A stretch of 64,000 nucleotides of DNA from Albula goreensis (lineage: Eukaryota; Chordata; Actinopteri; Albuliformes; Albulidae), in NCBI GenBank assembly GCA_022829145.1, contig CM040764.1, positions 5,072,875 to 5,136,874 on the forward strand, given 5' to 3'. Each line of letters starts with the position of its first letter. Position 1 is the stretch's first letter. Positions 1 to 15,100 of the stretch are shown here, one piece after another. Both the position numbers and the translations under genes were made by a program. The notes under the pieces are model-generated. The model was not told the DNA's origin. It saw nothing but the letters and a program-made list of their open reading frames with translations, and searched no databases.

Positions 1-100
1 AGAAGACACCAGGATCACGTGACATATGTCACCGTTTTACGGACATTCTTTCAGCATGATCAGGAATGAACGCTTGCTGAAAGGGCCTAACTGCCCCTAC

Positions 101-3100
101 CTGTATCTGAAGGAGGAGCCCCTGCTGAACAGGATGGCTTTGGCCTTGGGCTTGGGCTGGTCCAGCAGGCGGAAGAAGGTGTGGTGCTCCACACAGTTCT
201 TCCAGAACAGCTTGCACTGGTCCCTGCTGGCCATCAGGAACTCCAGCGTGTCTTGGTGGGGGCCCTGCAGGGGACAGGCATGGCACCTGGTCACTGACCT
301 GATGTACGCTCATTTTTTTTTGCTTAGAATGTATAAAAGCAGAATATTGATAAGTCAAGCCTGGTCCGACTCTTGTGTTTCATAAACATGGTATCTGTAA
401 GTATGAAAGAATAGCAGTGCTGATCTAGGATCAGCTCTCTAAATTTAAATGAGAAACCTGACCCGAGACCAGCACTCCTATTCTTCCTGAGATTCCTGTT
501 TATGAACATGCACCCTTTCTTCTTGGCCCTGCAATACCCACATGAACCTCCGGGTGGAGCTTGACCAGGAACCTTTTCCTCTTGAAGCTCAATTTGCGAA
601 TCTTAGACCAGTTGAAGGTGTTTATTTTTGTGTTGCCCTGAAGGAAGAGAGAGAGAGAGAGAACATGGACAGAGTGAGGTCACCTGCTGTGCTCCCTACC
701 TTCCCACAATGCACCTCTGGAAACCCCCACAGGGCCTCACCTGGAAGACCTGTAGGCCCAGGTGAGCCACTGTCAGGTTGATCTTGGTTCCCTCGCGGTC
801 AGCAGCGGGGTGAAACCGCACCCCGTACATCTCCAGCTTGCGGGCGATCTCCAGCACCTGGAAGTCTGACTCGGCAGGAGTCTGGCCCCTGAGGGAGGGA
901 GGCAAGAGGAGCGCTGGTCAGACATGTACCAAAAATCAAAAACAAAACAGAAAACTGAAACCACAACAACAAAGTCAAGCCTTTAAACCCTCACGAGGAG
1001 GAATTAAAACCTGTACATGTTGAAGTAATAATTCAGAGTACTAACAGCAAAGTTTCAACACTTAAGATACCCATATCTCTTAGACCAACCAAGGAGAGGG
1101 GAGACCACTCGCAAAGTATTTCCAGCTCTTCTAGGTTTCATGAGAGGCAGTTCAGTAGTGTAGGTTAAAGTAGGCAGGATGGGTTAATGAGTAGAAGCTG
1201 TTGGTTTGTGGAAACCCAGCGTATGACCCAGCATGGCTCAAACCTGTAAGTGTTGTTTGACCTGCCCGTTCAACATCAGCGCCGTCCAAATAAACAAGCC
1301 CTGCTCTTAAATGACCTCACTGTCCAGAGCCAAACCTGCACTGAAGCATACACGCACGCAAACAGGCACGCACGCACATACGCACCACCCGTTCGTTCAG
1401 GGACACACCATTATGAAGGGGTGGGGCACAGAAGAAGAGAAGAGGAAATAAACAGAGAAAAACAATCAAAAACTACTAAACGATTTCCTCTAATCGTGGT
1501 CATCTGGCCTCCTGCCAGTTCATCACCACACTCTAATTCTGCTCATCCTCTAAGCAGGGAGAAATCTGCTTAGGGGCCTGCTGGCCGTACGGCTAATATA
1601 ACCAGGAGGGGAGAAGTGGTGGTGGCGGTGTGGGGGGGGGATTAAAGAGCAGGCTGGCAACCCAGCACTACCACTCTGGCAGCCAGAGAGAGATTACAGC
1701 TGGTTCTCAACATGCACTGCTCACAGTGAGCCTAGCCCTGTTCTTATGGAGGACATCTATGCCTCCCTCCCCCTCCCCAAATGTACACCCCATTGAGAGG
1801 GTAGGTGCTCCAGGGAAGGAGCCAGAGGGTGAATACGCAGATGCAGCAGTTTTTCCCCCCAGGCCAGCATCCGCCTCCCCCGCGGAGCTAATGCTAATAA
1901 CAGATGGCCGTTTCATTATGTGTACAACAAGACACCTGTCCATAAATGACCTTAACGGCCTCAATTTCCTGCTACACACCTACTGATTAACTAATCATAT
2001 CCAGCCAAGTCCGACTAAGCGCTCCAATGCTGAAGACTGCGTGTGAGGCAACCGGTGTGGATGTTGAACAGATAGGCCTCACAATGTGAAGGCACTGAAA
2101 GCCCAAACTGGACTTTGTGAGTGAAAATATGCATTTTCAATGGAGCTCTATTTTAAATCAACAACTAGTGAGAGCGAAGAAAGCCATCCTCAGCAAAAAG
2201 GAAAAAAGCTAAAATGAAATCCACATTGCCTGTGGATTCTGGTTCATCACAGGCACAGTCGCTTAACATAACACCCCTGGAGAGGAAGCAATTATCACAC
2301 ACCAACGGAAAGACAGTACAAATACAACCAGGCTCAATAAGAAGCTCAATTTCTGCAAGAACCCTGGCCAGGATGAACTTAAATGCTTGTCATCCGACGC
2401 TGCAACGTTCCAACCTTCTGGCAGAGAGTCAGCGAAAATGCCCAGTCTTATTCCTTTTTAAGGTCTTGCATATTCAAGACTGCAGTTATGGAAAGAATAC
2501 GTTCCAGGTCTCAGTGTCACAAGAGACGGCCTTGAGAGACTATAGGAAAGAGGAGACAGAAATTCATACAGTTTGAATCTCAACCAAAATGTGACACTCA
2601 AGAGGGGGCCAGGAGGGAGTTTGAAAGCGGTTACCGAATTCCAGACAGTTTCATTTGTTCTGCATAGATGATACGTTCAGACATTCACGCGAAATCCTGT
2701 CATGAATTCCATGCCCCAGAGTGGGTATCGCAATCGATTTGAAATGGCAATCTTCACAGAAAGCAGAGGGAAAACATAACATTTCTGCATTTGGTCTCAG
2801 TGGGACCGAAACATAGGCATGACGAAAGCCAATCACAGGGAGAGGAAGGACGTTTTTACAACTCTTCCTCCAAACCATAAACCAAACGTACTGTAAATAC
2901 ACACAAGTGCAAAAATCACAGAAGTGCAAATGTACAGCAGTTCCATGTTTTAGAGGCGAGGACATGAACCTTCCTATCAACAGATGAAGTGGAAGTGGCC
3001 ATAATTTTTTATAAGTACAAACACAAGAGCCTTAGTGTGGTCTGAACCAATTCAATCACTTTTTACAAAGGTCATCGGCACACAGCAGCTTTGCATATAT

Positions 3101-6100
3101 CCCAGGCACTGAAACCCTGGAGCAAACCTGGGGAAAGGGTGGCAAAGAAAACCTCCCTGTCGAAAAGGAACAAACCCTGATATGCTCAAGGCCAGCACTG
3201 GGCAGTCTCAATGGGTTAAATCTCACCAACAGCTGTGACAAACTCACGATACACAACAGCATTTTCAATACAAAATCCAATTTATTTCTTTTCAAAGGCC
3301 TTCAAGGTCGATTTTCAAAGCTCTCAAATGCCCCATTTATAAATGAAAGGTTTTATAACAGACATTTTTCATAAAATAAAACCACTCCCTGACAGTGTAA
3401 CCAGTTTTTCAGGGAGTTTGGAAGACAAAGTGGAAATGTTATGGCCCGCACTGGATTTTCGGTGTATGGGTTACGCACGACCTGGAGAACACGGCATTCC
3501 GTAAAACAAATAAACCAAGAGAACGTCAAATGCTTTTGCGCGTTCTTTGAGAACTTCTGACACTTCCGTGACCTTGAGCTTCTCTGTTTCGTGGCGACTT
3601 GCGAAGGAGGTGCGACTTGAGTGGGTGGAGAAATGCTACACGCCAGTGTGACTTGCTAGTGACAACGTGTGAGACATGGACATGTTATTGGGGTTGAAGT
3701 GGTACTAGTGTCTAGGGCAGGTCATGCTGAGGTCAGGGTAAGAAATTCTACGATTTGAAGAGAACTCTAGGAATACTTGGTGTTGTTCCTCATTCCAGAT
3801 CATGGGGGCCCACAGTTAGTTAGAGGTTTGGTGACATTACACCAAAATGGAGAGTTCGTCAGGTTAAGACCTACAAAGCTAATAAACATGGTAAGTAACA
3901 CAAATGGGGAATCCAGAGCAGAACTCACAGGTGTCGGCAGTGAAGCTCCATGATCTTCTCCAGCAGTCTCTCCTGATTGGGCAGCAGCTTGTTGGCCTTC
4001 AGATACTCACGGTCTGCCAGCTCGTCGTAATCCCCAATCTCCGCTGCAGGGAGAGAAATGTAACATTAGGATCAAAACCCAACAAAACATACATCACCTT
4101 TACATTCAGGCCCATATTACACTGGTGTCAACTGGACTTGAGGGATATATGACGGCAGTAATCTTACACTGAGAAACAAACTAATATTAACATTTAGCAA
4201 TACTAGACATAGCTAGCTTGTAGTGTGACCACTTATGCTCCAACAACCCACAGTTGGGGAATTACCCCAGTAGCGAGTGTGTACTCACACTGCACCAGGT
4301 GAGAGGCCAGCAGGGCGGCAGTGTTCTCAGTGCAGGCCAGCTTCCCCTCCATCAGATTCCTCTTTATCTGCAGGGCAAACAGGTACCTGCAGGACAGCCA
4401 GACATGAGTCAAACATTCGAGCCATATAGGGCAGTTAACTTACTCTTCCCTGATCGCGGTTGTAATTCAACGTCTCTCACAGGTAAACAAGCAAATTCAA
4501 TTACCGCCACCTTAATTAAATCATGACACTTGAGATGCAACTCATTCAACTGCCAATCTGAATGTTTCACATACGAAAGATCCTAACACCATTGTGACGC
4601 TGTTTTTGTGTTGCGCGTGGGGTTAAAATTAGCCTGCGCTAGCACGTGTTGGCGTGACCCTGTTCGTTTTAAATGGCCTCGTCGGGATGGACGAGGTGCC
4701 GTGACACGAGGACAATGACCTTGTGTACTCTTCCTGCAGCTGGCTGGGGTCTGGAGGAAAGAACTTCACAGACAGCCTGAAGAGTGTGTTCCTCGGCCCT
4801 GAAACCAAAGACACCTTGGATCACCACGTGCCCAAAATCTGCTGTTCACCAGCCACAGGTCATGCATTGCACTTCCAATATATTACAATAAACATCAATG
4901 CAATTAACAAAATATACTACAAGGAGCTCTTCTATACAGCTTTTCATGTGAACTTCCCAGAATGCATCACAAGAGATTTCAAATTGATAAAAAGAAACAT
5001 CAACACTTAAACTACTTACTCCTGACTTGTTTAACAACGAGCTTCATTGGTTCCACCCACATCTGAAAAAAGGAAAAGGGTAAACGAGTCGTTTTAAACC
5101 TCCCCAGTCAGAAATGAAATGTACAGTCTGGGGGAAAAAATCTCCCCTGTTCAGCAATGCTTTGGAACCTCAAGGTAGCCCTGAGTGAAGGCAAAAGCTC
5201 AGTGCTTTAGTGATTAATGGAAGCAGTGAAATAAACCACAGCGGTGGCCCTGCTGTGAGCAGCAGCGTTGCCATGACACTGTGGCGATTATGACATCACG
5301 GCCTGAGAGGCTACAGAGGCCCCCATTTACAGTCCCGGCTGTTACAATTGCACAAATCCGATTTCTGTACATGCGATTCACGTGGTCGTCTGTTCACACT
5401 TGATTTTTTTAAATGCGTGGCAATCTGATCCTGTGTGTTTAAGGCCGAGATCACATTTCTCATAGTTGCTGGGCTTGGAAAAGTTGGAAGGATGGAAATC
5501 ACATTCTAGTCAGGCCAAATTACATGTTTTTTCAGCCTACGTGTTTGAGGGCTTTCAGATCTAGATTTACTGAGATCCACGAGCGATGTATGCAACTCTT
5601 AGCACCTGAAAACCGTTGACCACGTCAAAGTGAACGCTCTTTTCAAAAGTACCCTTTTGTAAAGGTTTCGTCTTCCTGCCACTCACAAGCACCTCCTTAT
5701 TTCCTAAATTCATACAGGCCATTTTAGGAGTGTTGTGTTTGGGGCCCCCCTGCCAGACACTAAAAGCAGAAAGGGACACGTCTCTCTGGAGAGGAGGGAA
5801 ACCCTGAACTGAAGTGTTTAGGCGATACAGTAAACTATACTTTTTATATACTCCGCCGCGCTTTCATCTACAGTACCATCTGAGGCCTGTTGTTCCAGTG
5901 GGCAGTTGTTTTAAATGCGGGTTGCAGACACCCTTGAAACGCGACATCTGCTAACGCTGCCAAAGTCTGGCCACCAATCAGCTGAAAAAACAAAGCAGCG
6001 GCGTTCGTTTTCGTACCCCCTCATTTGAGCTCGGAGCGACAGCGAAGCCGGTGCGTTTAAAATGGCCGACAGGAGGCAGAATACGTACCCAGCTCATCTG

Positions 6101-9100
6101 CGTGTTCTGGAACTCCAGGCCGAAATAGTCGCTCTCAATCAGATTAAACCTCTGGAAAACCTCCGTGAGGAGAGCCTGGCCGTCCGCCTTGGACTGGAGA
6201 GAGAGGGATAGAGCACATTAGAATTACGCTGCATTTTTAGAAAACACATGGCCATTTAGCATGTCAGGCTAATGATGCTTTTACCCCCCGGCTAACATGA
6301 TGGGAGCGGTAATGGGCAAACCGAGGAACATGCTGCTTTCTTGGGTTAATGAGTGTCAGAAGGAAGCAGGGGGTGCAAGCCATTCCTCCCGTACAGCCAG
6401 ATTCGGCATGTGGCCATTCGACCGTGCCAAGACCTCTGAAACCGGGAGCGAGGGAGCAAACTCTGCACCCCTGTGACCTCTCCAAACCGTGACCTCCGAT
6501 ACCTGCAGTGAGGGAGGTCGTTTCCCCTGGCCGTGTTTGTCAACACATGGCCACTGGCAGGGAGAGACAGCGGAGCAGCACAGAATCACGAAGGTGGGGG
6601 GGAGGGAAGGGGGGGAAATCTGGGCTGGCTCAAAACTAGGCCGCTTGCAGGGTTTATTTCTACCAAACTGAAGGCTAATTACTATTTACAGAAAGCACGC
6701 TGCACTTGTGGTTTGGAGTCCTCGACTGTGACTTTTTATAAGAAAATTACAGAGGGAGACGCTTGGCGTTTGTGAAATCCCCCAGAAAAAGAAAAAGTTT
6801 TGAGTTGGCAGATCGAGTTTGAGCCCTTCTGCAGAGTGAGGAGATGTTACACTCTCACAAACGTATGCATGCAAACATACACGCGTGTGCGAACGCGCGT
6901 ACGCTTAAGCATGTTGGGACAGACATTAATACACCCACACAGAGATTACTGCTGTTATCATGCTGACAAAATCCAAGAGAAACAACACAACAGATTAGCA
7001 GAGCCCCAATAAGATAATCTCTTGTCAAAAAGGCATAGCAAAAACAATCATTTATTATTTCCAGATAATCCAGTTGGACACATAGAGGCAACAGACTTGA
7101 TTGGGAATAAGTCAGGAAATTATTTCCTCTGTTTCAACCTGCAGCACGAAAAAAGCAGCACTGGGTCTCATGGAACATTCAGTTTGCAAATGTTCAGTTT
7201 AAGTTCTGCATGCTAAGGAGTTTGATGCACAAAAGTAAACAGATGCCCGGCACACATCCAGCGGGGCTTTCACCGGCACACCACGGCTCCTAACCGAGCA
7301 GAGCACAGTCCAAACACGCCTGCCTCCCTCCAAGACCCGCCGTGTTACTTTCACACTGCTAAAGTGAGCAGACACATTTCCGGAAGGTCAGACCCTTCCA
7401 CTGCTAATTCTAAACGCACTTGTTGGCATAGCACACATCCACATTTGTAACTAATTACCATAAACAAAATGGCCTCCCACTTCCCTGAAAAACCGTGCAT
7501 TAAGGGTATGAGAAATTTGCAAACAAGATGATTTTGCTGATTACTGCAGTGAAACTGGTTAAAGGCCTAGTCCCCATCCCAAATCAAAAGAAAGGGCTCC
7601 TTTCTAAGAAAATATTTTCCCGTTTAATGAGCTTCAAGCACATAACAATAATTGAAAAACACACAAAAAACCCCACATTTAAACTCGCTGCATGCATTTT
7701 TGTGCAACTGTTACAATTGCTACATAACTCTAAGTGGGTACAAGCCGCAATACGGGCCTCTCGACTTCATGACTATTTTAAAAAGATTTGACTGGGGCCA
7801 GTGGTCTACCAGCTCCAGCGGCGAAGTTTACCGTGCAAACAGATGTTTCGCGTGCAGGAGAGAAAATGACCACCCCCTGTTTACGAGGACAAAAAATCAG
7901 ATGCTGAAAAAGCAGCTAACGCTTGTGACAAGATCGCACGCGCACTGGCCCCTGCACTGAACACAAGCATGGAGGTGTGAAGACCCCATGCAATCGCTCA
8001 GCTAAACAGCATGGCAGAGTGCATGGACATCTGCCATTTCTGATGACATCTAACAGTGTCCCGACTGTACTGAACAAGCTAATGAGCTCGTCAAAAAAAA
8101 AAAGCGCCGGTCACATCTGCAGTTTGCGCTGTTATTTCCTCAGCAGGGCTATGCTCCTGGTTAATGTGAGAAAAATTTTAAAAAACTGAGCATGTCTGTG
8201 GAAATGATCTTGCATTCATTTACGTTGGCCTCACAGCCAGGAGTGGAAAAAATAAAGGGGGGGAGGGGGGTGTGATCTATCGCCTGCCAAAACTTTCCTG
8301 CTGTGAATGACTGGTTTTACAGCCTCTCGGGTCAGTCATGTGGAGGTTTAGTTTAAGATTACCCCCTTCAGGATAAATTCTTAACACCCTGGAATAACGG
8401 TTTGCGCAAAAATAAAAAAAATCTGCGGTTTCAGGGGCAGGGGAGCTGCTTGACGCACTCAAGGACAAAGGCTGCGTTACGGACCGAATTATGCTGAATT
8501 GACAGCGTTAAGAGCGCTGCTTGGACTGACACTTCGGAAACAGCCCGGGGCTGCGTTCTGTTGAGGCTTGTGTGAGCACGTTGTGCGGCGCAATGTCCCA
8601 TTCATAAGAACAGATGAAAAGAACAGGCTTGGCTCTTCATTTACATACAGACTACAGAGTATCCAGCACTGACTTAAGCCTGGACTTCAACACGCATGCA
8701 CACACACACACACGCACACTTCTGAGATACATTAAGGAATTACAGCGCTCACATTGTGAGTTTCTATCTTTATTACCCACAGCTGCACAGAACCTGCTGG
8801 CCAATGAATAACTGCATGTGATTTTCAATGCATTAATCCACAAACCCTGAGCCAAAATGTAATACTAAGCTTGTATGTGTGCATGTTTTGCAGAGGCCTC
8901 TACTGCAAAGGATAACATGGGGAGATGGATTGTATTACATAAACATCAAAATAAGCTGTAAATGTGCAAATAAACCCACGTCATCAAAATCTGTGTGCAA
9001 AAGAACCTCGTCGGTATCGCCGCATTACATTTAAGGTCAGGACCTGAAATGACACCACTTGGTACGATCACAACTGACAATTTAACTTCAGGGACAAGAA

Positions 9101-12100
9101 CATTTCCACATTTACATGACTGTATATGAGTCATGGAGAGGCTGGGCCCAGAGAAGCACTATGAAGGATGGCTCTGAGTTACACTTGGCTGCTCAGCAGT
9201 CGCTGATGTCTGAGAGACCCTCGCAGGCCTCAGTCTCATGCTGGGAAACAATGTCTGAGGAGCCAATCAGAAGACAAAATGAGCCCCATGGCGGGGCTAG
9301 GGCCCAGCACTCCATTATGGGGACCCTGGGTCGGACATGACACCCACTGTAGACCCACGAGACATTTTTCAGCTGCACACGTATATGAATATGAGCCATC
9401 CTGGTTTGGGGAGAGGGCTCGCGTGCTCCTGGTTTGCGTCGTGCTGCTGAGTCGGGGAGCCTCACCCCTGGGGATTTCCAGGAAAGCCGTGCTTCCACGC
9501 TCGTCAGCGGATCACATACAGGCTAATGAGGCTCAGGGTCGGGGGCTTACCTGCTGAAGACACGGCATTACTGACCAACTGCCCAAGTCTGTGGCCCGTA
9601 TCGACACAGGGCTCACCACTGCTGCCCCAGATGACATCATGACACCCCCTTATACATGAACACACCATGTGATCTATATTTTATATCTATGACAACACAA
9701 GAGGGACGGGGAAAGAGAGAGACCCGCGAGAAGGACATAGAGACCAAGACAGACTTAAGAAGTGAAGAGAAAAAGAGGGAGGCTGACAGAAGGAGAGATA
9801 CAGAAAGACAGGGAGAGATCGGGATTATCTCTCGTTTAAACACATGGCCACTCGTGAGAGAGGGGAAGCATTGTTCACACATGTTGTAGGAATAAGGAAT
9901 AAGAGGCTGTCAGCAAACAACCTCAATGGAAACCCCCCTGACAGAAACTGCACATATTTCTATGGGATTTTCTGATTGCTCAGGCCACCTTCTCCTGGTC
10001 TAGCTGGGCTAGGCTAAAGACCAGCTGTGGCATGTGATACAGATCTGATTAAAGGCGGTTGGGGGGAGGGGGTGAAAATCCCCCCCCAAATCTCCGTCTG
10101 ACACGCTGCCAGCGGGGGCTGGTTCAGCAGGCCTCGGGGGCCGTTTACACTGTCAGACCCCGTCGCCCACAGATCCCCCGTTCTTCAGTTCACACCCGCG
10201 CGTCCAGACCGCGTATGAACCCATGATTCGCACGCGCGCTCCGCTACAGTGATCCTCGCCGCATACCACTCCACTTTCTTTTAAGCGCAACGCATGATTA
10301 CTGCCGTTTGCAACACACAAAGAGACCATTGTCAAAAAAAGAAATGATCAAAAATGCCACAAATTCATCTATGCAGATCGTTATATGAAAGATTATAATT
10401 CATTCCAGTTTGGTCATCTCCCTGTCTTGTTCCTTACGACAGTTTTGGTTGTCCTCTTTAAGGGGCAAGAGAAGGTATGCTTCTCTTTATCCAGGGCACG
10501 TTTTAGAGGGTGGGGAAAAAAGGACTCCACTGCAAAGATACACAGGGCAAAATTCCCAGTACGATCAAGAGTTCTAAATATATTTAAAACGCATAATTAT
10601 GACTAATTCTCGGATGTTCTGACCACAAGAGAACATCAAATTACATAGAGCGTACTCAAAAAAAAAGGCACGCCAAAATAACACGTCTATTTGCTTACTT
10701 AACAAAATGCAAAGCGGCAAATCTATTTTGGCTGTGGACGATCCTGGCTTTCTGTGGTGTGTGCCTACAACTCTGGGTCTTACTGATTCCTCATTAAGAT
10801 TAGAGCCAAGATCTCAAGGAGTTTGCCAACACATCACAATGCTATTCGCCCCCATTAGCGGCTATTTTCAGTAAGCAAGGGTTTTTTTTCCACAAGGCCG
10901 AACAAACCCAATAATATCAAGTGCAATTTCTATAAAGAAACACATAGGAAACGATTTTACATGCTCAACTAATATGTTCCTAATCTTATAAATTCTCTGG
11001 GTGCTGAAGCCCAAGCATAAATCCAGAAGTTGAGAGAGCAGGCCAAAGCTTGGCTTTGCGAAGCTTCCAGGCTTTTTTTTTTTTTTTTTACTTTTTCAGG
11101 CTGAAGTGTTCAGAAAACCTTGAACGCGTTCCGGATTTCAGCGCACAGATACAAATGAGGAACTTTGAGCATAAGCCTATTTTCTTAATTTGTTTTTTTT
11201 TATTTAACCACAAAAAGGGCTTGATGAAACGTTAAGGGCCTTCTTCCAAGAAAAATACTTGAGGGTTTCCACCTGTGTCGTGTCACCAGCCCTGTCTGAC
11301 CTGAGCAAGCCGGGTCAATTGTCCACTGCTTCAGAGAACAACCCTGAAAATAATCTTCTCTGTAGGGGGTTAAAAGTTTAACAGGCTAGATTTTTTTTTT
11401 TTTTTTTTTAAATTCCCTGGCAAAACTTCCTATGGCCTTTCACAGCTAACATGCTGCCCTTCCCTGTAACTGCATGCTCTGACACAACAGGGCTTTTTAA
11501 CACTGCTGCCTCCCCAGTGCCCAGCCCCACCCCCAACCCCCAACAGCTCACAGCTGTCAATCATGCCGCTTCTGTTGCCTCTGCTTAGGGCCCCTGCCCC
11601 TCCCCCCTGCCACTTGAATCTCTTCTGCCCCACCCCCTCCCAAAATAAGGGAGCGAGGGCTGGCTGGGGTTGGTTACTTCTGGATCAAAGGCGTCTGTGT
11701 TCCCCTCTATCCAGACAGCACAAGGCTGGGCTTTCCCCCATGGAGGGGGTAGGACGTTGCCGTCTCTGAGCATGCGCTACGCGCGGGGCTTTTCCGCTGG
11801 CCTTGACCTCACGTGCTGCTCGTCGGCGGGGGAACTTGATCCGAGCGGCCTGCTCCCTCACATCGGGGTCCAGCCGCCGGTCACTCACTCTTGGCCCTCG
11901 TGCCGCGCCACGACGTCAGACACAAGATCTTAATTCTGGCCGTGGAGCCGAAGCCCAAAAAGTGCAGAAGGCGGACCCTTTTCCCTCCCTCTGTTAGCAC
12001 ACTTTTTTTCCTTCTGATTGAGCCATTTCCTCCAGCTCAACACAAACTTACAACAAAGCAAACTATACAAATGTGAAGCATTGAAGCAAGATGAAAGGAA

Positions 12101-15100
12101 ACACAAAATGAGTCTCAATTTATACACATTAACAAAATAATAGGGCTCTGGTTCAGTTTAATGCTAAGCTATCTAGTCTTGTAATTTAGATGTTGCGGTA
12201 ACGATCAAGCAGCATAAAAGGGCAGTGTGCATAAGCTGGGTGCAAGCTACGCAAGTTGCTTTGGAGAGGGAACCCTGCTAAATACCTACAATATTTAATA
12301 CAAGAGTATCAAATGCATGACAAATGCCCATTTTTTATGCAAAGCAAGAGCACAAAACATGAAAGGTTTTGGGTTACAAAATCAATTATTTACATAATTA
12401 CAAAAATATTGCCCAAAAAACAGGGTTGCAGTAAAAGGATGGCAAGAAAATAATGGTTCTAATCATGAACTTTGTCACCACCTGTTCAAGTCTGCCAAAA
12501 CTACTGCCTTCAAAACTGAGAACATCGCCTCAGATTTTCAAAAGAAGCTCCAGTAACAGTGATTTATTAGCATTACTTCACAGTGACCCTTCTTGGAAAA
12601 CACAGGCTGATGTGAAGTTGTAACATATGTATAACATTTAAGTCTGTAGATCTATCAGCCATGCATGAAGGGGACGAGCCGATTCACAAAACACAGTTAG
12701 GAAAAACGTTTCTGCAGTTGAGCCTGGCACATTCAGTTCCCTCTGATTTTCTGATCCTTTCAGAAAAAAAAAAAATTGTACAAGCAGATAGCTTTAAAAC
12801 TTCGCCTTTTTCTGTAGCAGTTCTTGTTTCTGCTTTTTTTTTTTTAAAAGAATGGCTGGAGAAGCAATCAGCTGAGAGGCCTGGCAGTGAGGATGATCTC
12901 GCCTCCCCCAGGGCTACAGTAGCTGGAGCCGAGAGCCCACGCTCTCCATTACGGCTCCTCGGTGGATTGCTACTGACATGCAGGCCATGGTACCGGCCAA
13001 TCTCTCCAATGGGGGTTTCTGGACACCTTCCTGGACTTGGCACGGCTGTATCCTGCTGGATTAAAGGATTCTCATCCTCTCATTCGCTCAATGCGCGGGG
13101 GGGGGGGTTGTTCATGGACAGCCTCAATGGCTGGAGTTTATTTGAGGCCTGCCGGAGTCCGTCCAAACACGAGAAAGCACTCCAGCAGCGAGAGCCGGCC
13201 GTCAACCCATGTGGGGAACTGCGTCTGCCTGAAACTGAGGCCCTTGTTTGCAGAAAGGAAAAGTTTAAAACTTGATCAAACTTGATCCTTGAGTGTGGCT
13301 TTGTCTGTCTTCATGAGTATCTATTAGGAATGGCTCAAATAGCCATTTAAAATGGCTTACATCTTGAGATGCTGCTTACAATTCTTCGGCTTTATCAGAT
13401 TATGGCGCTCAAAACTATAAAAATCATACAAAAGATGAATTCAGTTCCAAATATTGGAGGAATTCAAAGTTTGACAATGTTTTGCAATCTGCAAGAATTA
13501 GAGTTTTAAGATTTAAGTCAAACCATATTAAAAAAATGTGACACAAATCTGGTAATAATAAATCGTACATTGTCCATATGCATGTATTATATGAAAGTAT
13601 TAAAAATTTGGGACAAGCCTCTCTGTTACCCAGACTTTTCAATGAAAATGGTCTCACTTCAGATGCTAAGATTAAGTCTACATTTGACAAACAAGATTAT
13701 GACTGTACAAATAGTAATATCTGCGGCCATGTTGCCCTCGTTTCATTTGGGCTACAGCTGTTGGGGCTAAGAGACAATATTACTGCAACAGCTGCAAAAG
13801 GATTTAGGTCATAGCACAGTTCTTCAGCGATTTTGCAGCAATTTCTACAAATCCGTCCTCAGAGGGATGAAACTCACCAAGTGTTTGGCCGTGGCCGGGG
13901 GTGTGAAAATAAAGACGCTTCAATAAAAACGATTAGTTTGGTGATGGGCTGACACCAATACACAAAAACGCGGTCTGGGAGTGAAACCGATGCTGCGTCG
14001 CTTTTGAAAACGGGAGGATATCCTGCATGTTGAAGCGGCTTCCTTATTGCTTCCTGTTGGCTTGTTCAGGAGGTTTCAGCGGAAAAGCAATGCCGCAAAG
14101 CGGAACGACTGTCCACAGGAAACGGGGCTGGGTGTCTAAAAAGACCTTAAATGCCATTTTACACAAATTAACAAGTTCATTCAATCGCTTCATTTTTCCA
14201 CAGCTGATGTTTTCCTCCAATTCTCAGTGTTGATAGGGTCCAAAAGGAGTGACAGGAGTGAGCTGGATTAAAGTTTGAGAACACTAGTGTGAAAACCTGC
14301 AAAAATATTGCAAAAAGGCAACACCCTTCTATGGTTCATTGGCGTTTCATTGACAGAAGTTTGTCTTTGTCGTTCTTTCAACAGAAGCATCTGCAAAGGT
14401 ACAATGAAATCGGACACATTTCCTTTAAAAAAGAGTTACACAAAGAAGCTGTTTAACAAGCTTTTTTCGAGCACCCAATGAGGAAACCAAGTTATTTGTC
14501 AGTGCATTTCCACAAGTCCCTAGTTTGAGAAAGGATCATGTTTTCTGAAGGAATAAAAACAAAAATCCCATGTCAAATGTGGGGAGCGAAAGTGGAAAAT
14601 TACTCCCTGACCCGAAGAAAAGGCAGCAAAGAAAAACAAAAAGTGAAGCGGAACGCAAACAAGTGAAGGCTGTTTCTTATACTCAGTGTTTACACATTAT
14701 TCCCCATTGGTAAATCCAGAGACCGTTAAACCACAAAAAGCAAAGGCATGAAAGCACTGCAGTGCAAGACACATCATCCTCCCCTCTCTCAGCACAGAAC
14801 GGACCCTCTCGACTAGAGGCTATGGCTGAGAGTGTCTGTGGAATACGTCTCTATAGGGGTATGAGTCCATCAAGATAAGAGCTTCTAAATGGAAGAGCGT
14901 AGGAGATACCCACATCTGGACACCAAGCAAAGACTACCTGTGATTCGCATCGAAATTTTACATTCTTTTAGCAGATACCCTTATCCAGAGCTACCAACAC
15001 AGTTAGCATATTTTAAACTACTGAAGGATTTGAACCTGTAGCCTCTGTGTCACAAGACTAGCTCCCTCACAGCCCAACATTCAGGATGAAATACTATGGC

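Noticed and set aside
12661-13275. A 204-codon open frame on the plus strand
   Set aside because: It lies inside the large FARP2 intron, crosses A- and T-runs, resembles no family and has no supporting splice or promoter signal. It is probably a chance frame in GC-richer sequence.
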